From: Marinifilaceae bacterium
Lineage (GTDB): Bacteria > Bacteroidota > Bacteroidia > Bacteroidales > Marinifilaceae
Reading direction: 5' to 3'
Assembly (NCBI GenBank): GCA_016744515.1
Contig: JADGEF010000025.1
Coordinates: 1-36,373, forward strand
DNA: 36,373 bases
Part shown: piece by piece, positions 22,718 to 35,000 of the stretch
How the letters are laid out: each line of letters starts with the position of its first letter
Numbering within the stretch: position 1 is the first letter of the stretch
Notes under the pieces: model-generated
What the model saw: only the letters and a program-made list of their open reading frames with translations
What the model was told of the DNA's origin: nothing
Databases searched by the model: none
Position numbers and translations under genes: made by a program

Positions 22718-23070
22718 AATTTTCTCCACCCAGCAATTCTACAATTCCTTTTGATATAAAAAGATCAGCTCCATTATTCTCTTAATTTCTAATATTTTTT
22801 TTACACATCTAGAGACCTGAGAATTGACTATTCTCGTTATTAATAGTTTGTTATATGTTAATAACAACTACGAAGTCTCGCATCACACTCATTACCAGTA
22901 AATTGCAATACATCTTATTCTAAATACCACTACCTGAAAATCAATATAAAACAAAACTTAACAAACCATTGTTTATGTATAAATGAGAACAATACAGGTA
23001 TCAATAAATTCAATTAGTAAATCTCTTTCAAATCACATACCTTAGATTTATAATATCAAAAACACAGTAT
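22718..23070. other. Intergenic region upstream of yaaA
   Basis: This 353-bp AT-rich stretch shows no gene. It should carry the yaaA promoter; no clear TAnnTTTG element was found. A small inverted pair, ttattaatag and gttaataac around 22840-22867, is the only structure noticed. Confidence 0.5.
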
Positions 23071-23841
23071 ATGTTAATTCTAATATCACCAGCTAAATCT
23101 CTTGATTTTGAGACTAAAAGCACAACAAATAGCTTTTCAGAAGCAACTTTTTTAAAAGATTCTCAAACGCTTATCAAGCAACTAAGTAAATTATCAGTTG
23201 ATGAGATTGCAGACTTTATGAGTATCAGCCCAAAATTGTCTCAGCTTAACTTCGAACGTTTTATTCGTTGGCAGTTACCTTTTACTATTGATAATGCAAA
23301 ACAAGCCATCTTAGCTTTTAAAGGAGATGTTTATACTGGCCTCGATGCTTATACTCTAAGTGAAACAGAATTACAAACTGCTCAAAACGATTTGCGAATT
23401 CTTTCGGGTTTATACGGTGTATTAAAACCTCTTGATCTAATTCAAGCATATCGCTTAGAAATGGGCAAGAAATTGCAAACAAAAAAAGGAAGTAATTTGT
23501 ATCAATTTTGGGGAGACAAAATTACAAACGAGATCAACAAAACCTTAAAAGAGAAAGAGGACAATTTTTTAATAAATCTAGCTTCAAATGAATACTTCAA
23601 GTCTGTAAACAAGAAAAAAATTAAAGCAGAAATTATAACTCCTATTTTCAAAGACTTGAAAAATGGACAATACAAGGTAATCAGTTTCTTTGCAAAAAAA
23701 GCAAGAGGCTTAATGACACGCTTTATTATTCAAAATGAAATTACAAATCCTGAGCATTTAAAAGCATTCAATTCTGATGGTTATATTTTCAACCCTCAGC
23801 TTTCAAAAAATACAGAACTAGTCTTCACACGAGATCAATAA
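23071..23841 (+). CDS. yaaA: YaaA family peroxide-stress protein
   Basis: This 256-residue protein matches the YaaA/DUF328 family in length and in its N-terminal signature MLILISPAKSLDF. Other conserved segments are FKGDVYTGLDAYTL, LRILSGLYGVLKPLDLIQAYRLEMG and, near the end, ISFFAKKARGLMTRFII. E. coli YaaA is induced by OxyR during hydrogen peroxide stress and lowers free intracellular iron; it binds DNA in vitro. There are no membrane segments. It appears to be a single gene, 117 bp ahead of a hypothetical gene on the same strand. Assignment to the family is strong; the biochemical activity of the family is still poorly defined. Confidence 0.93.
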   Translation: MLILISPAKSLDFETKSTTNSFSEATFLKDSQTLIKQLSKLSVDEIADFMSISPKLSQLNFERFIRWQLPFTIDNAKQAILAFKGDVYTGLDAYTLSETELQTAQNDLRILSGLYGVLKPLDLIQAYRLEMGKKLQTKKGSNLYQFWGDKITNEINKTLKEKEDNFLINLASNEYFKSVNKKKIKAEIITPIFKDLKNGQYKVISFFAKKARGLMTRFIIQNEITNPEHLKAFNSDGYIFNPQLSKNTELVFTRDQ

Positions 23842-23958
23842 AAAAAGACTTAGAGTTCTTGTTTTTTATTTCAATTTTTGCTATGTTTAGATAAGCACTA
23901 GCAATAGGCTATGACACTTGTCTTTAATCAATAGGTATCACTAAAACCCCTCTTATAC

Positions 23959-24669
23959 ATGACTAAAAATACTCAGATAAAATATGGAAGCCTTATAAAG
24001 GAAGAATCTTTTGAGCTTATTGAAGGGGCTGTACTTACTAATACTTTTGTTCTTGAATCTAAAAATCCTTTCCCAGGATTTTATGAATATTACGACAACT
24101 TACAAAAGGACGTTACTCCTCATTACATTTATTTGGTAACTGATAAAGAGTACGGTTTGGAGAAATTCACTCGTACTACACAGCAAATTATGGCTGATAC
24201 TAATAAAAAGTATCACGCAGCTTTGGGAACAATCACTATTTTCAACACTGTTTATAATGTTATTCGAGTTCGTCATATTGAGCAATATGCTGATATCAAA
24301 GAACTACAAGCTTATTACTCTTCTTTAGGAATTAATTTTAAGGATAAGCCATCTAAGTTTAATCATGAAACGGGAATAACTAGATTAAACAAATTCTTCT
24401 CTTTAGAGCAAGTTGAAGACGATTTCTATTTTGATAGCGTAGAAGCTAACCATGGCTACTTCAAAATCCCGAAGAGTATATCTTGGGGAGAGTTTGAACA
24501 ACTTACAAAGCAAGTAAAGTATAATATGGACATGCTTCAGTTTGATGCTTCTATCGGCTTTATTTACGATCATTTCAAAGCCATTGATATAATTCGCATT
24601 TATGCTGAAAATTTAAACATTGAAAAACTTAAGGAAATTAGAACAAAATATATTGAACGTATTAAATAA
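23959..24669 (+). CDS. Conserved hypothetical protein
   Basis: I do not recognise this 236-residue protein. It is soluble, without signal peptide or membrane segments, and has evenly spread charged and aromatic residues like a folded globular protein. Notable segments are NPFPGFYEYYDNLQKD near residues 36-51, HYIYLVTDKEYGLEKFTRTTQQI, and a C-terminal helical stretch NIEKLKEIRTKYIERIK. No Cys residues and no obvious catalytic motif are visible. The ATG is preceded by ctcttatac without a Shine-Dalgarno, normal for this phylum. It follows yaaA by 117 bp and precedes a dispersed repeat and a bidirectional terminator. Codon use and composition match the neighbours, so it is likely a real lineage-restricted gene. 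Confidence 0.7.
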   Translation: MTKNTQIKYGSLIKEESFELIEGAVLTNTFVLESKNPFPGFYEYYDNLQKDVTPHYIYLVTDKEYGLEKFTRTTQQIMADTNKKYHAALGTITIFNTVYNVIRVRHIEQYADIKELQAYYSSLGINFKDKPSKFNHETGITRLNKFFSLEQVEDDFYFDSVEANHGYFKIPKSISWGEFEQLTKQVKYNMDMLQFDASIGFIYDHFKAIDIIRIYAENLNIEKLKEIRTKYIERIK

Positions 24670-24677
24670 CAATAGAT

Positions 24678-24813
24678 ACTGAGATATGAGAATTAAGATA
24701 TGAGATTCATTTACAAGCTGCTTGTAAACAGAATATTAATGAAACCTCAACTGTTTTAAAAACACACTTATTATAAGAGACTTACCAAAATCTTAGCGAA
24801 CCATTGTAATAAA
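24678..24813. repeat. Dispersed intergenic element, copy B
   Basis: This is the partner of 244-375 in the same orientation, sharing the gagatatgaga...atgagat start, the caagctgct motif and the aaatctta-gcgaaccattgtaataa end with drift in between. It lies between the hypothetical gene and the terminator at 24811. Confidence 0.5.
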
Positions 24814-24849
24814 ACAAAAAGCTCATTCGATGAATGAGCTTTTTGTTTT
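24811..24849. terminator. Bidirectional terminator overlapping the porP/sprF-like stop codon
   Basis: AAAACAAAAAGCTCATTC-GAT-GAATGAGCTTTTTGTTTT is a perfect 18-bp stem with a three-base loop and T-rich tails on both strands. Its right arm includes two bases of the minus-strand stop codon (24848-24850). It can end both the minus-strand outer-membrane gene and the plus-strand hypothetical gene. Confidence 0.9.
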
Positions 24850-25837
24850 AAAATTGAGGATGTCTTACCCTATTAGGTCTTCGTCTTCTCTTACGTTTTT
24901 CAATTACAAGAGGGAAAGAAAATGATAATTCGTGAGCACCTGTATTAGTCTGCACCAATTGAGTTATCGTATAGTCATAACTGTATGCTAATTTAAATCT
25001 ATCTGTAACAATACCTGCCATCAAAATAACTGCATCGTAATTCAACTGAAAGTTTTGGTTAAACCAAAATCCAAAAACTAAAGAACTTTTGCTCAAATAC
25101 AATCCGTAGTTCATTTGAGTAAATTCACCCTGCTTCTGAAACAACAAGGCTGGCGCTAAAACTAAACCATTAGCTTGAAGACTTCCCGACAAATTAAACT
25201 GAGCTCCAGCATGAAAAGTATACTTCGCATTTAACTGATCGTCTTCAAAATCATCGAAACTAAGGTTTGGTTGATTAACATGACTGGCTGCTGCACCAAA
25301 ATAGTAATTCTTATAATAAGCCATTACACCTAAAGAAAAATCCATTCCATTCCAACTCCTATTACTAGGGTCACCAGCTGTATTATGAGGGAATACATCA
25401 CCATAAATTGGTGAAACTTGATCTGGGAATACCAGATTTTTAAAATTAAGCTTCTTTTGAATTACAGAAGCTTGAATTGCTGGACGAAATACCAAATCAT
25501 CATTTATACGTAAAAAAAATGAGTAGGCTCCAGCGAAAGATGTTGTTGTAATAGCACCATCACCTTGATCATCTTGCATTACTAGTAATCCTAAACCCCC
25601 ATTTATGCCCGAAAAGAAATTATCATATGAAAAACTATATGAGACATATGGGTAATCTAAATTTGGCCATTGATTACGATAATTCAAACTTATATTACCA
25701 TGATCGCTAGATCCTGCCAAAGCCGGATTCAAATATAACTTGTTCGCATAAAACTGCGAAAAACGAATATCTTGAGCACTACCTACGAAGCTTATTCCAA
25801 AAACAAAAAACATAATACTGACTATAAGCTTATTCAT
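24848..25837 (-). CDS. PorP/SprF family type IX secretion-associated outer membrane protein
   Basis: This protein belongs to the PorP/SprF family, beta-barrel outer-membrane proteins that anchor or secrete type B C-terminal-domain cargo of the type IX secretion system. I place the start at 25837 (329 residues), because a signal peptide begins there (MNKLIVSIMFFVFGISFVGSAQ). The longer frame from 25900 only adds an unlikely Cys-rich prefix, and a CTTTG-containing -7-like sequence lies between the two starts (25889-25896). Family hallmarks follow the cleavage site: DIRFSQFYANKLYLNPALAGS, then NYRNQWP and GLLVMQDDQGDG. The C terminus is basic (KRKRRRRPNRVRHPQF). It sits directly downstream of the giant type B CTD protein, reproducing the sprB-sprF arrangement known from Flavobacterium, so that protein is its probable client. 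Confidence 0.92.
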   Translation of the reverse strand: MNKLIVSIMFFVFGISFVGSAQDIRFSQFYANKLYLNPALAGSSDHGNISLNYRNQWPNLDYPYVSYSFSYDNFFSGINGGLGLLVMQDDQGDGAITTTSFAGAYSFFLRINDDLVFRPAIQASVIQKKLNFKNLVFPDQVSPIYGDVFPHNTAGDPSNRSWNGMDFSLGVMAYYKNYYFGAAASHVNQPNLSFDDFEDDQLNAKYTFHAGAQFNLSGSLQANGLVLAPALLFQKQGEFTQMNYGLYLSKSSLVFGFWFNQNFQLNYDAVILMAGIVTDRFKLAYSYDYTITQLVQTNTGAHELSFSFPLVIEKRKRRRRPNRVRHPQF

Positions 25838-26018
25838 GTAATTATCACTTTTTACAATTAACTCTTTACAACCAATAAACATTGACTGCAAAGAACACAA
25901 TTTAAAACTAAATAAATTAATTATAGGAAAGAATTTTTATTCCTCAGAACCAAATCTTTAAAGAATTACAATTTCACTATATTAATACAAACTTAATCAG
26001 TAATACAATTAGGTTTGT

Positions 26019-26056
26019 AATGAAAGAGTTGATCAATAAAGATCAACTCTTTCATT
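26019..26056 (-). terminator. Terminator of the giant adhesin gene
   Basis: AATGAAAGAGTTGATC-AATAAA-GATCAACTCTTTCATT is a perfect 16-bp stem starting 19 nt past the minus-strand stop codon. It separates the giant gene from the porP/sprF-like gene, so the latter probably has its own promoter or depends on read-through. The remaining bases of 25838-26075 hold no other feature. Confidence 0.85.
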
Positions 26057-26075
26057 CAAAATACATATAACTGGC

Positions 26076-29000
26076 CTAGCGAACTAAGATCACATTTCCT
26101 TTTTCTTTTACTTTTCCATCTAACATCACAACCCATACATAAGCTCCAATCGGACAAGCTTTACCTTTATAAGTGCCATCCCATCCTGTAGCATAACCAA
26201 CCTCATCGGTCTTATACATAAGCTCTCCCCATCGGTTATAGATGTACATCTCAAACTTATCAGTCACATTGATATCCTTTAAATAGAAACGATCATTTTC
26301 ATTTCCTGATAATGGCGTAAATGCATTTGGAGCTTCAATTCCAATTGGTTTTACAAGCACTTCAACAGTGTCTTTTGCAATACAACCAAGATTATCTACA
26401 ACTTTAAGCTTATACACTCCAGACTTACCAACTTCCAATTCAGACAATACACTACCATCACTCCAATCATACACATATGGACCATAGTCAGGGTCAAGGT
26501 TAGGAGCGAAGGTTATTGTTTGACCTTCAAAAATAACAATACCAGGCTGAACTGTATTATCAAGTTCAAACTTAGGAAGAGGGTTCATCACAATTTTTTG
26601 AATAAGTTCACAATCGTTCTGTGCAACCCTTAGCTCATACTCGCCAGGCTTCACAATTGTTCTTTCCCAAGCTGTAAAACCATCACTCCAAACTGGATTA
26701 GAGAGGTCTTTAGTATTTACAAGAAGCGTTTCACCTTCACAAAGATTTACATTTTCTCCAATCTCTGGATTAGGCAATACTTCGACTTTTACAGATCCTG
26801 AAGCAACGCAACCATACTTATCAGTCACTTTTATTTGGTAATCATTCACTCCAACATGTCGTTTAGTCAACTTAGGGTTTGAATTATTCGGTTCATCTAA
26901 ATCACTTGCATTTGTCCAGTTGATCTCCTTTGTATCACCCGATATAATTGTTGTCAATTCAATTTCCTTACACTCACCTATAGTTGTATCACGAATAGTT
27001 TTAATAGTAGGTAGTGGAGCAACTGTAACATTTATAATATCATTCCCAATACAACCATACTTATCTTCTACTTCAACAACATAAAGAGTTGTTTCCCCTG
27101 CAGTAAAATTTGGAGTCTTAGAAAGTGGTTCTTTTAGATATCGACTTGGAGACCATTTAATATTATCTTCTTCAGTTGTAGCCCTTAATTGTATCATTCC
27201 ACAAGATCCAACAGTAACATCATCCATAATCTTAACAATAGGTAAAGAATCAACTTTCAAAACAAGTTCACCTTCTTTATTCCTATTTGAGCAACCATAT
27301 TCATCAGTATACGAATAACGTACTTGATATTCACCATTACCTCTTTGACTTGGGTTAAATTCATTCTCTGCGATACCATCTACCCAATAAATCCCTCCTA
27401 CTGGTAATCCCTTAGTTAAAACATCCTTACCATCTTCACATACACCATAAGTTGGGAAATTAGCTAAGCTTACATCAGGTAACTTGCGAAGCGTAACTAA
27501 AGAATCTAATTTTGAAGAGCAACCCGTAGCCTCATTTAGTATCGTGATACCAATCTTACTACCCTCTACAATATTCCCCCATGTGATTTTTGTTCTTAAG
27601 CCTTCTGCAGGTGTTGTAAATTCACCTCCATCAACTAACCAACCATAGTTGATATTAGGTAGTAAATCTGTATTATAAGCTACTCTATCTTCCAATACAC
27701 AAAGCGTCATACGACCAAATATTTTTGAGTTTGGTAGAGGATTAACAGTTAACTTCTTAGAATTAGAATATCGTTCAGTTGTGGTACACTTATCAGTCAC
27801 GGCACAGCTATAATATCCAACTTCAGTCAAACTTGCTGGATTGATAGTCAACTCTGGAGCAGTCTCTCCTTTCATAATTACACCATCCTTTTGCCATTGA
27901 TAAACGACATTATTTCCATCAACCGCTATCATAAATTGAGCATCTTCTCCATCACAAATTTCCATTCCAGGACTTTCACTCAATATTTTAAGTTGTGGTA
28001 TAACCTCTAATTTCATAATAGAATGCTTATCTAAACCACAAGATGAACTAACGACACATTTATATTCACCTGCATCACTTACACTAATATTTTGCAATTT
28101 AAACTCAGAACTCTTAGCACCGTCAATATCAGTATTGTCTTTTTGCCACTGATATTCTAAATTATCACCACCATAAACAACTGAGAATACTATTTCATCA
28201 TAATTTTCACAAACTATAATATCATCGCTTTTGCTAATAAAGAATGGTAATTTATTCAATGAAAGATTAGCCTCGCTAGATACGTTGCCACATTTTCCAC
28301 TAATATCAACAGAATAGACACCTGCCGAATCCATAGGTGTATTCAAAATTTCTAATATGCCTTGGCTTGAAATTCGTTTACCATTACGTTTCCATTCATA
28401 AGTTAATAAGGAACCCGAAACATCTGGAATCCATTGTAAATCTTCCAATTCACAAATAGTTTTATCAGTTAGGTGTGATTTCAAAACTGTAGTTTGATAC
28501 ACAGTTACATTTACTTCTTGTGTTAGATTTGCACCTTCACCTTTAATTTCACAACGATACTTACCACTATCTGAAATATCAAGGCTTGGAATTGAATAAT
28601 TCAATTCATGATGCCCAAGAGGCGTTGTTCCTTTATACCAATCAATAGAAAAGACTTTTCCCTCTACACTAATATTCAAATTTAATGGCTCTCCAAAACA
28701 CTTCTCAATATTTGCAGTACCTAGTCCAGTAATTAATTTAATTGGATCTTTAACAGCCAAGTATCCTGATGTAAATCTCACACCACAATCACCAGTAATA
28801 GTACAATAATACTCTCCTGCATCTGCGAGACTAAGATTACTAATTTCTAAAGTTTTTGTAATCTCACCGACTAATTCCTTATCAATACCTGAAGTATTAA
28901 CATGATGCCATTCAAAATTTAAGTTACTTCCTGTTACTTCCAATTTAAACTCATAATCTTCACCAACATATACAACATCTCCTTTAATAGATTTTTTAAG

Positions 29001-32000
29001 TATTGTATTTGGATTTACAGTAAGATTAGCCGTTGCTGTCTTATCAGTTCCACAAGAACTCACAATACATCTAATAGCATATATTATTGGAGTAATCGTA
29101 TCTTTAGGTTGAACATTCGAAAGAACTAATTCTGATTTACCATCTAATGCTGCTGCTACAGCTACATCATCAACAAACCATCGATAAATTAAATTCTCAC
29201 CTGTTGTTACTGCTTTAAAAATTACATTTCCACCTTGACAAGCTGTTTGATCATCAATAGGTAAGAGTGTTGGCAATGGATGTATATCCTGATAACCGAT
29301 ACTAAAATCGGTACCACAAGCATTTGTAACCTCTACTTTATAATTACCTTCTTCTGCAACTTCAGCTGTAAGTAAATCTAAGCTTAAACCTGTTTCATCA
29401 GCTATAACACCGTCATTAAACTTCCAAATGATACTCTCACCAGTAGTAGCGTCATATGCAATTGGACCTAACTCAAGTAGTTCGTTCTCACAAACTGCTG
29501 TTAGATTAAGATCAGTTGTTATATTTGGAACATCATCAACCACTACACTAGCTGTATAAACTACCGCAGTACCACAAGTTCCTTGAACAGAACATTCATA
29601 TGTTCCTTCATTTGTTTCTGTTACAGCATCAACTGTAAAAGTAGCCACATTTCCAGGGTTCGTAACTCCTACAGGGACTGTCCATGTATAAGTTGGGTTA
29701 TCACCTTCAATAATAGCTTCAAACAATAAAGCATCACCAACACAAAGTGATTTATTGATCCATTCAGGAGATACCTTCGTGATAATATCTAAAACATCAA
29801 TTTGTATCGATTTAGATTGAATCATACACTGATCTTCAACCGTCACCTTATACAAACCACTTTCAGAATCAGTAACATTCAATTTACTATATGATGCAGT
29901 AGTAACTGTCAAATCTATATCATCTTTAGTCCAAGCATATGACGCAGAAACCGCAGGTCCTGTTGTAATTCCAATACTTAAAGCGATATCATCAGTTGGA
30001 CAAAGCTCATTAGCATGAACCAAATCAGCTAATGCCAGATCAGGATAATGAGAAATACTAAAAGACTTAGGTATCGCTGGACAAACACCAGCAGTCACAC
30101 CTACAGAATAGGTTCCATTTGTAGCATCAGCTGCAATTAGATCTATGCTTGAGTTAGTACCAAAATTTCTTGCACCTTCAGTCCACTCATAAGTATTAGG
30201 TGTAGAACCTGTCAAACCGCTCACAGCGAAGCTTGCTCCATCACCATTACATAATTGCACACTTGCAATATCTGCGAAACTGGCTGGTATATCAACTCTA
30301 ACACCAACTTCATTCGAAATATTATCTTCATACCCTCCTGTTCTCTTCACTACTGCTCTAAACTTCCAAGTATTCATGGCATCTGTAGCAGTTGTAATAG
30401 TAAGAATTGATGAAGTTGGGTTGGGAACAACTGTTCCTAATCCACCAATTGGATTATAACCAGAACCTGAATCATATTCCCAATCACACGATGTTGCATT
30501 TTTATATTGAACTTCGAATGCAAAAGAGTTTCCTTCACAAACTACAGCAGGTTCTGCTTGTACAAGTATTCTATTTTCTTTTACTACAGTTAGAGTTGCT
30601 GTATTACTATTTGCATCAACACATGTCCCACTCACTTCACAGTAATAAGTATTACCACTGTTAGTTAAAAGAACAGAAATCAAGCTTAAAGTATTAGTTG
30701 TAGCTCCTGAAATAGAAGATACTACCCCCCCTTTATTTACAAACCACTGATAAGTTAAACCAGTACCTGTTGCAGCCACTGTAAATATTGCAGATCCCAT
30801 TTCATCAACAGTTTTATTAACTGGATGACTTGTTATTCTCACATTCTCATTAACAGTAAATAAGGCTTTATTAGACGTTGCAGACTTACATTTACCACCT
30901 ACAACACAATGGTAATTGTGTCCATTATTTGTTAATACATTATTTACAGATAAACTTGCATTTGTTTCTGTTATCCCCATTGAAACATCATTATCATACC
31001 ATTGATATGAGAATGGTCCCTCTCCGGTAGCTGTTACGCTAAATTCTGATGCAGGTAATACGTCCTGACAAATCTCTATTGGTGTAAGAACACTTGCTGT
31101 TACATTCTCTTGCACATTAACTGTAAAATCCAATTCTGGTCTAGTACAGTCTGGTGTTGAACTAAGGATACATCTATAATAATTTTCACCAATTGATGTT
31201 AAACCATCAATATGGTAGTCCTTATCTGTAGATAAACTAGCTCCATCAATTGCCCCACCTAGAGCAACTATTTTATACCAATTGTAAACCAAATTATCAC
31301 CTGTACCTTGAACTTGCAAGTCGAATGGTACGCCTTCACAAACATCTTGACTTGCTGGTGATACAGCAGCTAAACTAATTGCATCGACAACATCTATAGA
31401 AATTGAAGATGTTTTAGTTGTACAATCATCTTTTACAACAACTTTATAGATTCCACTTTCTCCAACACTAGCACTTAAATCACTATATATTGGATTATTT
31501 GAACCAATGCCTCCCGCATCTTTTGTCCAAGTATAAGAAATTCCTGGTGCAAATGAACTTGGAGTTGCATCTAAATTAATAGGATCTCCAATACAAAGAG
31601 GACTCGTATGTGCTAAATCTGGAAATACTAGATCTGGATGATGAGAAATATCAAAGTTTTTTGTTAGAGTTGGACAAAGAGCATTAGTAATACTTACAGA
31701 ATAAGTTCCATTAAGTGCAGCTCCAGCATCTAAGTTCAAACTTGATTTTGTACCTAGGTTTCTTACTCCTTCACTCCACGCATAAGATAAAGGTTCTGTT
31801 CCTGCGGTAACAGTAACATTAAAACTTGCACCTGTATTAGGACATAAAGTTACATCTGCAATAGGAGTAAAAACGACTTTCTGATAAACTGTTACTTTAG
31901 CAATACTTGATTCAATACCATCGACTAAAGCTCTAAACTGAAAACCATCCATACTAAAAGAAGATGGGTTTATTGTTAAAGTATTTTCAGTACTACTAGA

Positions 32001-35000
32001 TGGAGTATATACAGAAACTGAATTACCAGCAATATCTATTGCCTTAAAATTAACTCCATTATCATCACTATATTGCCATATACACGCGCTTGCTGAAGCC
32101 TTAAACTTCACAGTAAAACTGAACGCACTTCCCTCGCAAATTTGTTTATTTTGTGGTTGACTTGTAATTTTATTTGTCACATCAACTGTTAAAGTAGCTG
32201 GATCTGAGTCAAGATCTAAGCAATCTCCTTTGACTTTACAGAGATAAATATCACCACTATTAAAGTCTGATTTAGGTATCGTTAAAGTTTTTGTTTTAGC
32301 TGTGGCATAAGTACCCAGACTTGAACTATTCTTATACCATTGATAAGATAAATTTGTTCCCGTTGCATCTACAGAGAATGTTACAAAAGGTGCATCATCG
32401 GACACACTAACACTAACTGGCTGAGTTGTGATTCTGACATCCTCATTTACTGTAAACAAGGCTTTATTAGACTCTGCCGATTTACATGCGCCATCTACAA
32501 CACAATGATAATTGTGTCCATTATTTGCTAATACATTATTAACAGATAAACTTGCAGTAGTTTTACCTGACATCAATACATCATTATCATACCATTGGTA
32601 AGTATATGGACCTTCACCTGTAGCTGTCACAGCAAAACTCGATGTTAATAAATCTTCACAAATAACAATAGGTAATGGATCAACAACTGCAACATTCGCT
32701 TGTACATTAACTGTAAATTCTTGTACTGGTTGAGTACAATCTGGTGTTGAACTAAGAACACATCGATAATAATTTGGACCTATTGTTGTTAATCCATCAA
32801 TATGATAGTCTTTATCTGATGATAAACTTACTCCAACTATTGCCCCACCTGGAGCATCAATCTTAGACCAGTTGTAAACTAAATTATCGCCTGTACTATT
32901 AACTTGTAGGTCTACTGATTCTCCTTCACAAATTGTTTGTACTGGAGATATAGCTGCTAGAGTAATTGCATCTAAAACAGTTATTGGAATTGAAGATGTT
33001 CTTGATATACAATCATCTTTTACAACAACTTTATATATGCCGCTTTCTGCCGTTGTAACATTTAACTTAGCATATGCTGAAGCTGAACCAACAACCGTTG
33101 TGCCTTTCGTCCAAGCATAAGTAGCAGATACTGCAGGACCTTCAGTTAATAAGGCACTTAAATTAATATTATCTCCTATACAAAGAGGACTTGTATGTGC
33201 AAGGTCAGTTAATACTAAATCTGGATGATGAGTAATATTGAAAACATCTGGAACAGGATTACAAACACCATTACTTACCGTAACAGAATAAGCTCCATCT
33301 ATTGCCGAGGCAGCGTTCAAATTTAAACTTGAACCTGAACCTAAATTAGTAGCACCTCTAACCCACTCATAAGTGAAAGGGCCTGTTCCTGTTAGTCCAG
33401 TTACATTAAAACTTTCACCCGTATCAGGACAAAGAGTTGCATCTGCAATATTATCAAAAACAACTTGTTCATAAACCTTTACAGTAGCTATATTCGATAG
33501 ATTATCTGCATAACCAGTTCTTTGAACACGAGCTCTAAACTTCCAAGTATTCGTTTCCATCACCGTTGTTGCACTTGTCACTGTTAAAGTAGAAGATGTT
33601 CCTCCAGATGAAACAGTTCCTAATCCTCCAATTGGAGCAAAGCCTGATCCACTATCATATTCCCAAGTACAAGCATCCGTTGTACTTTTATATTCTACAG
33701 TAAAAGTAAACGAAGCTCCAACGCAAGCTTCTGCATTTAAAATTGTACTCGTAATTCTATTATCTCGATTTACAGTAAGAGTTGCTTCTTCTTCCTTTGA
33801 ATCACAAGAGTTTGTAACGACACACTTATATTTATATCCATTTTTTGAGAAAGGCACTGAAACTAAAATCAAGCTAGCAGTTTTTGCTGAAGCTGGGCTA
33901 CTACCCATACTCACAAAAACTGCTCCACCAGCTGTTGTTTTCTCAAACCACTGATATGTAATAGTACCCCCACCTGTAGCCGTAACAGAGAAAGTAGCTG
34001 ATTCATTTTCATCTATCGTTTGATCAGTAGGTGGTGTCATCGTAATATCTTTAATGACATTAAAGCTTACTGTATTTGAAACGGCAGCTTCACAGAAATC
34101 ACCACTTATTTCACAATGGAATAAATGAGTATCATGATTCGATAAATTAGAAACGGTTAAATCAGTGGTTTTTGTTCCCGTATAATCTGGACCATCATTT
34201 ATTTCCAAACCTTTTTTAAACCATTTATAAGATAAAGTACCTTCTGCAGTTCCGGCAACTGTAAATGTTACCGAGCCATCATCTTCACAAGGTGTTTTTG
34301 CAATTGGTTGCAAAGTAATTTTTGCATCTTCACGTACATCAACAACAAAATTAACATCAATGTTACCGCAACCATTTGCAGATATAAGTTCACATTTATA
34401 GGCTCCATCATCCGTTAAATCAACTGTACCTAGGTTAAGAACATTTGGAATAGGCTGTACCCCTAAATCTAATCCACCTTTTGTCCATTTATAAGACAAA
34501 CCATCACCTTCTCCGTTAACAACAAGACTTAGTAATTCACCAATACATGGTTTGGGGTTCAGTTCTGAATTTGAAACAACTTTAATAGGTTCAAATACAT
34601 TTACTTTTGCAATAGTTGTTATGTCACCACAATAATCAGAACTAATCTTAGCTGTATAATTACCTGATGAAGTTGGATGTACTGCAGCAGAAATTGTAGC
34701 CATTAATCCATTTCCAAGAAGACTATCATCTGGTTTCAACCATAATGGATCCTTATAATCACCACCAACTACTGTCATATTTAAAAGAATATCACCTTCA
34801 CATTCATTAATATCAGCAATTGCATTTATACTTGGTTTATCATGAACGACAACATTGAAAGTTCCTTCAACAGGACCACAACTACCTTCAACGATATACT
34901 TGTAAGCATAAGTTCCTGCTGTTGCTAATTCCTCAGTAGAAATAACTTTTTTGTTTAACTCTCCAGCTATCTCAGTTCCATCCTTATACCATTTAATTGA

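Noticed and set aside
25838-25900. N-terminal extension of the PorP/SprF-like protein from an ATG at 25900
   Set aside because: It would bury the signal peptide behind 21 residues, and a promoter-like CTTTG element lies inside it.
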